DNA from: Methanobrevibacter sp. UBA412 | Lineage (GTDB): Archaea > Methanobacteriota > Methanobacteria > Methanobacteriales > Methanobacteriaceae | Length of the DNA stretch: 43,215 bases | NCBI GenBank assembly: GCA_002495685.1 | Contig: DAGJ01000013.1 | Location: forward strand, 41,901 to 85,115 | Direction: 5' to 3' | Shown: piece after piece, positions 36,346 through 43,215 of the stretch | Numbering within the stretch: position 1 is the first letter of the stretch | How the letters are laid out: each line of letters opens with the position of its first letter | The notes under the pieces: model-generated | Database searches by the model: none | What the model saw: the letters and a program-made list of their open reading frames with translations, nothing else | What the model was told of the DNA's origin: nothing | Position numbers and translations under genes: made by a program

Positions 36346-37563
36346 ATGTCAAATAAAAAATTTATCAGAGACAGCATACACGGAAACTTACCTATCACAC
36401 AATACGAAACAGAATTAATAGATTATCCTCAAATACAAAGACTTAGAAGATTAAAACAATTAGGATTCATCTCATTAATTTATCCTGGAGCAAATCATTC
36501 CAGATTTGAACACAGCATAGGAACAATGCATTTAGCATCACAATTAGCAGATCAATTAGAATTAACAAATGAAGATAAAGAATTAGTGAGAGTAGCAGGA
36601 TTACTCCACGATACAGGTCACGGACCATTCTCTCATGTATCTGAAACAGTGCTTGAAGCTCCTCATGAAAAAATAACTGAATATGTAATAAAAAATACTG
36701 AAATTAGTGACAAACTAAAAGAAAAATTCAGTTTACAAGATATAACAGACATAATCCATGGAAAAGGAAAATTAGGACCCATAATTAGTGGGGAATTAGA
36801 TGTTGATAGGATGGATTATTTAATGCGAGACTCATATTATGTAGGAGTACAATACGGAGTAATTGACACACAAAGATTAATAAGTAATTTAAAATTAGAA
36901 AAATATTTATTATTAGATATAAAAGGAATTCAAGCTGCAGAATCACTATTAGTTGCAAGATATTTCATGTATCCCAGTGTATACCAACATCACACAACAC
37001 GTATATTAAATTCTATGTTCAGAAGAGGTATTCAATATTTAATAAAGGATTATGGTTTAAAACCAAAAGAAATGTATAAATACGATGATTCTGACTTAAT
37101 ATGTTTATTCAGAAACAGTGACGGGTATGCTAAAGAAACAATAAATAGATTAGACAATAGACAATTATTAAAAACAGCATATAAAATTGATGTTAAAGAA
37201 TTCACACAACCAGAAAAAATATTTAAAATCAAAAAAGATGAAATTAATAAAGCTGAAGAAGAAATAAGTGAAGATTATGGTATAAAACGTGACAATGTAA
37301 TTATTAACATTGCAGATTATCCTCATTTTGATGAAATGAAAACTCAAGTTTCTTTAAACGATAAATTATATCATTTAAATGAAATAAGTAGCATAGTAGG
37401 AGCATTATCTGATGCCAGATTTAACTTCCCAGATATAAGTATTTATGTTCCTAAAGAAGATCGTGACAAATTAGAAAAATTTAAAATAGAACATTACTTA
37501 AATTTACCAGAACGGAAAAATAGATTCGAAACAATGACATTCGATCAAACAGTATTTGAATAA
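36346..37563 (+). CDS. HD-domain phosphohydrolase (SAMHD1/dGTPase-like)
   Basis: This is an HD-superfamily metal-dependent phosphohydrolase. The N-terminal region carries RDSIHGNLPIT and RLRRLKQLG, then H56 in HSRFEHSIGT, the HD pair H88-D89 with H92 (LLHDTGHGPFSHVSE), and ELDVDRMDYLMRDSYY (about 150-165) with the final metal Asp. These motifs match the SAMHD1/dGTPase-like group that acts on dNTPs, but the archaeal members' substrates are not established. Length 405 aa. The gene uses mainly A/C-ending codons and is followed by ubiX. Confidence 0.88.
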   Translation: MSNKKFIRDSIHGNLPITQYETELIDYPQIQRLRRLKQLGFISLIYPGANHSRFEHSIGTMHLASQLADQLELTNEDKELVRVAGLLHDTGHGPFSHVSETVLEAPHEKITEYVIKNTEISDKLKEKFSLQDITDIIHGKGKLGPIISGELDVDRMDYLMRDSYYVGVQYGVIDTQRLISNLKLEKYLLLDIKGIQAAESLLVARYFMYPSVYQHHTTRILNSMFRRGIQYLIKDYGLKPKEMYKYDDSDLICLFRNSDGYAKETINRLDNRQLLKTAYKIDVKEFTQPEKIFKIKKDEINKAEEEISEDYGIKRDNVIINIADYPHFDEMKTQVSLNDKLYHLNEISSIVGALSDARFNFPDISIYVPKEDRDKLEKFKIEHYLNLPERKNRFETMTFDQTVFE

Positions 37564-37589
37564 AAAAAAATTATAAATTGGTGATCCTT

Positions 37590-38147
37590 TTGATAATAGT
37601 AGCATTAACTGGAGCTAGTGGAACAATTTATGGAATAAAATTATTAAAAGCTTTAAAAGATTTAAACATAAAAACCGGACTTTTAATTAGTGATCCTGCA
37701 AAAATTGTAATCCACCATGAAACAAATTTTAAATTAGAAGATATAAAAAAATTAGCATCAAAATATTATGAAACAAATGATATAAGTTCAGAAATTAATA
37801 GTGGATCATGCAGATTTGAATCCTTAGTCATAGTGCCTTGTAGTATGAAAACATTATCTAGTATAGCAAATGGTTATGCTGATAATAGTATAAGCCGTGT
37901 TGCTGATGTTGCTTTAAAAGAACATAGAAAAACTATAATTGTTCCAAGAGAAACACCATTAAGAAGTATTCATTTAGAAAATATGTTAAAAATTTCTAAA
38001 GAAGGAGGAATAATTTTACCTGCAATGCCTGCTTATTATAATAAACCAGAAACATTAAAAGATAATGAAAATTTCATAGTAGGGAAAATTTTAGACTCAT
38101 TGCAAATTGATAATAATTTATATAAACGATGGAATCCAACAAAATAA
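37590..38147 (+). CDS. ubiX: UbiX-family flavin prenyltransferase
   Basis: UbiX attaches a prenyl group to FMN to make the cofactor of UbiD decarboxylases. The N-terminus IIVALTGASGTIYGIKLL binds FMN phosphate, VPCSMKTLSSIANGYADN is the conserved centre, and VPRETPLRSIHLENML and PAMPAYYNKP complete the site. The longer frame starts at TTG 37578, but GGTGATC (37580-37586) lies between it and the TTG at 37590, which I use (185 aa). A UbiD partner is not in the window. cbiT follows after about 23 bases. Confidence 0.88.
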   Translation: MIIVALTGASGTIYGIKLLKALKDLNIKTGLLISDPAKIVIHHETNFKLEDIKKLASKYYETNDISSEINSGSCRFESLVIVPCSMKTLSSIANGYADNSISRVADVALKEHRKTIIVPRETPLRSIHLENMLKISKEGGIILPAMPAYYNKPETLKDNENFIVGKILDSLQIDNNLYKRWNPTK

Positions 38148-38170
38148 AAAAAAAGAGATGATTAGGTTTT

Positions 38171-38734
38171 ATGTTAAATGATGATGAATTTATAAAAACT
38201 TGTGATGTGCCTGGACCAACTAAAGAGGAGATTAGGGCAATATTATTATATAAATCTAATGTTTGTCATGAAGATATTGTAGTGGATATTGGTTGTGGAA
38301 CAGGAGGATTAAGTGTAGAATTTAGTTTAAAAGCAGAAAAAGTTTATTCTATAGATAAAAATCCTGAAGCTATAAATATTTGTAAAAAAAATTTAGAAAA
38401 ACTTGGAAATTTAGATAAAGTAAGTTTTATTGAAAATGATGGTGTGAATGCACTTAAAAATATAAATACTTTTGATATTGCATTAATAGGTGGTAGTGGA
38501 AGAGATTTAGAACCTATTTTAGATTTAGTGGATAGTAAGTTAAACCATGAAGGTAGAATTTTAATTCCATGTATCCTCGTTGATACAAAAGTTGATGCTG
38601 TTAATAAACTTAAAAGTTTAGGTTATAATCCTAAAATTGTTGAAGTTAATGTAAGTAAAGGTAGAGTTATAGATCGTGGTATAATGATGATTGCACGAAA
38701 CCCTATTGCTATTGTTTATGCAAAAAAAAGATAA
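38171..38734 (+). CDS. cbiT: cobalt-precorrin C15-methyltransferase (decarboxylating) CbiT
   Basis: CbiT methylates C15 and decarboxylates a precorrin side chain during cobamide synthesis; methanogens need corrinoids for methyl transfer. The N-terminal CDVPGPTKEEIRAI (family-typical) is followed by the AdoMet motif VVDIGCGTGGLSVEF (about 37-51) and FDIALIGGSGRDLEPIL. The 187-aa length is that of stand-alone archaeal CbiT; CbiE is not next to it. It lies between ubiX and a membrane-protein gene, which may all be one operon. Confidence 0.92.
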   Translation: MLNDDEFIKTCDVPGPTKEEIRAILLYKSNVCHEDIVVDIGCGTGGLSVEFSLKAEKVYSIDKNPEAINICKKNLEKLGNLDKVSFIENDGVNALKNINTFDIALIGGSGRDLEPILDLVDSKLNHEGRILIPCILVDTKVDAVNKLKSLGYNPKIVEVNVSKGRVIDRGIMMIARNPIAIVYAKKR

Positions 38735-38785
38735 ATATTATTTTTTTAATAAATTATTTTAATTTTTATGGAGTTGAGTTTGTTT

Positions 38786-39553
38786 ATGGTTAAGAGGAAA
38801 ATTAGTTGGAAATTAAAATTTGCTATTGTGCTGATTATTGCAACTATACTAATATATACTGGTAATTTTTATATTTTCCATGATAGTGAAGAAATTTTTT
38901 CATATGTTATGATGCATTTAGGATTTATTCCTATAGATATTTTAATTGTTGCTTTAGTAATTGATGATATTTTAGCTCGTAAAGAAAGAGAAGTTATTCT
39001 TGAAAAACTTGATATGTTATTAAGTGTGTTTTTTAGTGAAATTGGGGATAATCTTTTAAGTAATTTTACTAAAATTAATCAAGATAAAAATATTATATAT
39101 AAATATTTAAAGGATATTGAAAATTGGGAAGATTCTGATTTTGAAAGTGCTATGGATGCTATTAAAAGTAAAGGTGTTAAGTTCACACCTGAAATATCAG
39201 TTAAAGATCAAGGTGTATTTTTAAATGAAATTCAAACATTACTTGTTGATAAAAGAAATTTTATTGTTAATTTATTAGAAAATCCAAATTTAATGGAAAA
39301 GGATAATTTTTCTGAATTGCTTTTAGCTACCTTACATTTAGATGAGGAGTTAAAACATAGAAATGATTTAAATGATTTAACTACTACTGATTTTAATCAT
39401 TTAATTGGTGATATGAATCGGATTTATACTAATTTAATGTATGAATATGTTTATTATATGTTATATTTAAAGCATAATTATCCTTATATGATTAGTATTG
39501 CTTTACGTACTAATCCTTTTGATATGGATGCAGATATTCATGTTAAAGAATGA
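38786..39553 (+). CDS. membrane protein with long cytoplasmic domain, unknown
   Basis: Two N-terminal membrane helices (about 10-28 and 38-60; KFAIVLIIATILIYTGNFYIF and FIPIDILIVALVIDDILA, each quoted within limits) are followed by a soluble helical domain of about 190 residues beginning ARKEREVILEKLDMLLSVFFSE. I know no name for it. The longest frame starts at ATG 38768, but GGAGTTGAG overlaps that codon and lies seven bases before the ATG at 38786, which I prefer (about 255 aa). It sits between cbiT and mobA on the same strand. The helical domain could be a signalling or scaffold part; that is a guess. Confidence 0.65.
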   Translation: MVKRKISWKLKFAIVLIIATILIYTGNFYIFHDSEEIFSYVMMHLGFIPIDILIVALVIDDILARKEREVILEKLDMLLSVFFSEIGDNLLSNFTKINQDKNIIYKYLKDIENWEDSDFESAMDAIKSKGVKFTPEISVKDQGVFLNEIQTLLVDKRNFIVNLLENPNLMEKDNFSELLLATLHLDEELKHRNDLNDLTTTDFNHLIGDMNRIYTNLMYEYVYYMLYLKHNYPYMISIALRTNPFDMDADIHVKE

Positions 39554-39585
39554 ATATTTTTTATGATTTTTTTAAGTGATTATAT

Positions 39586-40212
39586 ATGAAATGTTTAAGT
39601 TGTGTAATTCTATGTGGAGGAATGAGTCGTAGAATGGGTCAAGATAAAGGTTCTATGATTATTAACGAGAAACCTATGATAATTCATATACTTGATGTGC
39701 TAAACTATGAAATTGATGATGTTATTATAGTTTTAAATGATGAAAGTAGAGTTAGAAAATATGAAAAAATTATAACTCACTACCAAAATGAAAACAAAAA
39801 ATATCAATTCCATATCACATACCTTACTGATGAAATCAAAAATAAAGGACCATTATCAGGAATCATGACAGGGTTAAAAAAAATAAAAAATTCATACGCA
39901 TTAATATTACCCTGTGACTCACCATATATTCAAAAAAAATTCATACAAGTAATGAAAGAAAAATTAAACAAAAACCCAAATGTAGATGCAATTATACCTA
40001 AACATTTAAAAAATGATGTAAAATCAAATATTGAACCGTTACATAGTATTTATAATAAAGGGCAAGAATTTTTGATTAATGAATTAATAGAAAATAATAA
40101 ATTAAAAGTTAATGATTTTATAAAACATTTAAAAATAGAATATGTGTTAATTGATAATGAGAATATATGTGAAATTAACTTCAAAAATTTGAATAGTAAA
40201 GAAGATTTATAA
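39586..40212 (+). CDS. mobA: molybdenum cofactor guanylyltransferase-like protein MobA
   Basis: MobA adds GMP from GTP to molybdopterin to give the guanine-dinucleotide cofactor. It starts with the nucleotidyltransferase motif ILCGGMSRRMGQDKG (about 8-22), followed by GPLSGIMTGL and the metal-binding LPCDSPYI; length 208 aa is typical. Together with the Mop protein at 35402 it implies molybdenum or tungsten cofactor use. Codon endings change inside the gene: mostly T in the first third, A/C in the middle. Confidence 0.87.
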   Translation: MKCLSCVILCGGMSRRMGQDKGSMIINEKPMIIHILDVLNYEIDDVIIVLNDESRVRKYEKIITHYQNENKKYQFHITYLTDEIKNKGPLSGIMTGLKKIKNSYALILPCDSPYIQKKFIQVMKEKLNKNPNVDAIIPKHLKNDVKSNIEPLHSIYNKGQEFLINELIENNKLKVNDFIKHLKIEYVLIDNENICEINFKNLNSKEDL

Positions 40213-40275
40213 AAAAATACAATAGCCTAGCTAAAATATATAATAAATAATAATTAATTATTACTAATTTTATTT

Positions 40276-40479
40276 TTATTTTTCTATTTTAACAGAACGT
40301 GGATTTCTTCCCATTTCTAAAAAAAACTTATTAACTTTCTCAATCATTAAAGAATAACTTTTTTTACTAATAGTAAAATCTTTAATATTAGCATAAGCTG
40401 GCATTTCACCTGTTCGCTTATTGGTTTCCATAATATTATCAACCATTTCTCGGTATTCTTGTAAAGTTAATGAATCCAT
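40276..40479 (-). CDS. 67-aa protein resembling two pseudomurein-binding repeats
   Basis: The protein consists of two tandem ~30-residue units: TLQEYREMVDNIMETNKRTG with EMPAYANI, then ISKKSYSLMIEKVNKFFLEM with GRNPRSVKI. Both follow the pattern Y-x2-M-x3-(V/I)-x8-G-x2-P-x4-(I/V) of pseudomurein-binding repeats (PMBR), found in cell-wall proteins and phage endopeptidases of Methanobacteriales. It lacks a signal peptide or any other domain, so it is either cytoplasmic, a remnant of a larger protein or a separately exported subunit. A clear GGTGATT ribosome site argues that it is expressed. Confidence 0.6.
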   Translation of the reverse strand: MDSLTLQEYREMVDNIMETNKRTGEMPAYANIKDFTISKKSYSLMIEKVNKFFLEMGRNPRSVKIEK

Positions 40480-40642
40480 TTAATCACCAAATTTATAAAA
40501 GAACTTAATACATTAATTTTAAGATAATTATAGTAATATTGTTTTTATTATATAAATCATTCTATTTAATCCTAAAATTAAAAAAGAGAGTATAATTTAA
40601 ATTAAAAAAATAAGAATATTAAAAAAATAAAATGAAATTTAA

Positions 40643-42133
<1,491 letters not shown>

Positions 42134-42179
42134 CTATAAGAAATGATTTAATATAATAATATAATAATAATTAATTTAT

Positions 42180-42896
42180 TTATTCAAAAGATTGAACATA
42201 ATCTTTTAATTCTTTAACAGCATTTCGATCTATGTGTCCGGTATTTCTATCTCCACCAACACAAGCTGCACCTCTTAAACCAACTACATCTGTTTTAACA
42301 TCAAATAATGGTTTTAATTGGTCTTTTTTTACTGATCCTGCTAAAGCTACTTGTAGTCCATAACTATGTGTTTCATCCACAAATTTTTGACAATCATCTA
42401 AAGAAAAATAATCAAATAATGTATGTCCATCTTTTACTGCAGTATCTAACATCGCTAAATCTGCACCAGAATCTCTTGCAATTTTTGGAATTTCCCAAGG
42501 ACTTACTGCACCTACACGATGTGCATCAGCATATCCAGATGCAACTACAATTGAATCAGGTTTTGTGTCTTTTACTGCTTTTACAACATTTTTCATTACT
42601 TCTAAACCTTCTTCATAATTCTTTGGACCATATAATCCTACTTTAATGTAATCTGCTCCTGAAACTAATGCTCCCATTGCTGCAAGTGATACTGTACCTG
42701 GTTTAAATGGAACATCACCTAAAGTTGCACTAACTAATAAATTTTCAGGTGTTAATTCTCTTATATCTTTTATTACCCATGGAAAATTAGCTCCTAAAGA
42801 TCCTTCTTTAGGATTTTTAACATCAACTATGTCTGCTCCACCTTTAATTGCTTCTAGAGCTTCTTCATGATTTATTGGACTAATTAATAAACGCAA
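42180..42896 (-). CDS. mfnB: (5-formylfuran-3-yl)methyl phosphate synthase MfnB
   Basis: MfnB condenses two glyceraldehyde-3-phosphate molecules into the furan precursor of methanofuran, the first C1 carrier of methanogenesis. The family signature [20 protein letters not shown] (first half; the Asp and Lys are catalytic) is at about 19-38, then [18 protein letters not shown] and [16 protein letters not shown] near the C-terminus. Length 238 aa is usual. The start is TTG with GGAGGAA upstream and no suitable ATG nearby; homologues as I recall them start at the same place. Confidence 0.94.
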   Translation of the reverse strand: MRLLISPINHEEALEAIKGGADIVDVKNPKEGSLGANFPWVIKDIRELTPENLLVSATLGDVPFKPGTVSLAAMGALVSGADYIKVGLYGPKNYEEGLEVMKNVVKAVKDTKPDSIVVASGYADAHRVGAVSPWEIPKIARDSGADLAMLDTAVKDGHTLFDYFSLDDCQKFVDETHSYGLQVALAGSVKKDQLKPLFDVKTDVVGLRGAACVGGDRNTGHIDRNAVKELKDYVQSFE

Positions 42897-43215
42897 TTTG
42901 TAGTTCCTCCTGATTATAATATAATATTAATGTATTATTAATATAATTATATTATTATAGTTAAATAAACTTAATAGTTTATTAAATTATTTATTACACT
43001 ATAAAAATATTTTTAATGATTATTTTTAAGAAATAAATAATATAAAAATTATATTAGGTATTTATATATAATTATTATTATAAAAGGTTTTGTTTTTTAT
43101 AATTCTTGAAATAGAAACTATAAAATTTATTAATTATTATTTAAAAGAATAAGTTAAAATAACTTTTTGTAAGAATAAGAATTTTTGTATAAAAAAAGGC
43201 TGGCAGCGAAATGAA
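42897..43215. other. 319-base AT-rich end region upstream of mfnB
   Basis: No coding frame seen. It contains several TATA-like stretches, one of which should drive mfnB, and ends with the only GC-richer stretch (GGCTGGCAGCGAAATGAA, 43198-43215), which may be the start of a gene or RNA cut by the window edge. Confidence 0.4.

Noticed and set aside
42308..42646. Plus-strand 112-aa frame opposite mfnB
   Set aside because: Antisense to a confident gene, with a Leu/His-rich low-complexity product.

Overview
The window is chromosomal DNA of a very AT-rich methanogenic archaeon of the order Methanobacteriales, most like Methanobrevibacter or Methanosphaera. The evidence is MfnB (methanofuran), split GMP synthase, GatD/GatE, KEOPS Cgi121, a geranylgeranyl reductase for ether lipids, an NreA protein with a PCNA-binding tail, a beta-helix adhesin-like surface protein, and a small protein resembling pseudomurein-binding repeats. 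MobA and a Mop protein favour Methanobrevibacter slightly, because M. stadtmanae is reported to lack molybdopterin synthesis. The genus is an inference.

Layout. (1) 71-6126, minus strand: a complete Type I restriction-modification operon, hsdR-hsdM-hsdS, followed by an unknown 95-aa gene. (2) 6236-13819: an accessory, fast-evolving region. It holds zinc-ribbon membrane proteins, a decaying family of HNH-endonuclease genes built from a repeated ~60-residue module (one interrupted by an in-frame TAG, one by a one-base frameshift), a SHOCT protein, a DUF2085 protein, a beta-helix adhesin-like protein and a tandem triplet of unknown ~130-aa paralogues. (3) 13820-14287: an AT-rich gap with a perfect 27-bp tandem duplication. 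(4) 14288-19569: an HTH-cupin regulator, an AMP-forming acyl-CoA synthetase and vorCBA. This looks like one pathway that activates organic (perhaps branched-chain) acids and interconverts acyl-CoA with 2-oxoacids. (5) 19657-29479: core genes gatD, gatE, trxB, guaAA and guaAB with small unknown genes between them, then a DUF4234 protein, nreA and a DegT-like PLP enzyme. (6) 29488-34668: cgi121, cimA/leuA-type synthase, tRNA G10 methyltransferase, nudC and geranylgeranyl reductase. (7) 34838-42896: a small unknown gene, mop, trmO, HD hydrolase, ubiX, cbiT, a membrane protein, mobA, a PMBR-like mini-protein, guaB and mfnB.

Functional themes: purine synthesis (guaB, guaAA, guaAB), tRNA modification and charging (Cgi121, TrmO, Trm-G10, GatDE), cofactors (MfnB, CbiT, MobA, UbiX), and accessory defence and surface functions. 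I saw no tRNA, rRNA, CRISPR array or intact insertion sequence. Several starts were moved from the longest reading frame to an internal ATG or TTG because a Shine-Dalgarno sequence lies inside the longer frame.

The most interesting material is the HNH/module array at 6700-8855, the triplet at 12556-13819, the regulatory-looking repeats at 6643/9969, 13936, 25093 and 35722, the stacked inverted repeats at 35263-35398, and sharp changes of third-codon-position composition inside single genes.
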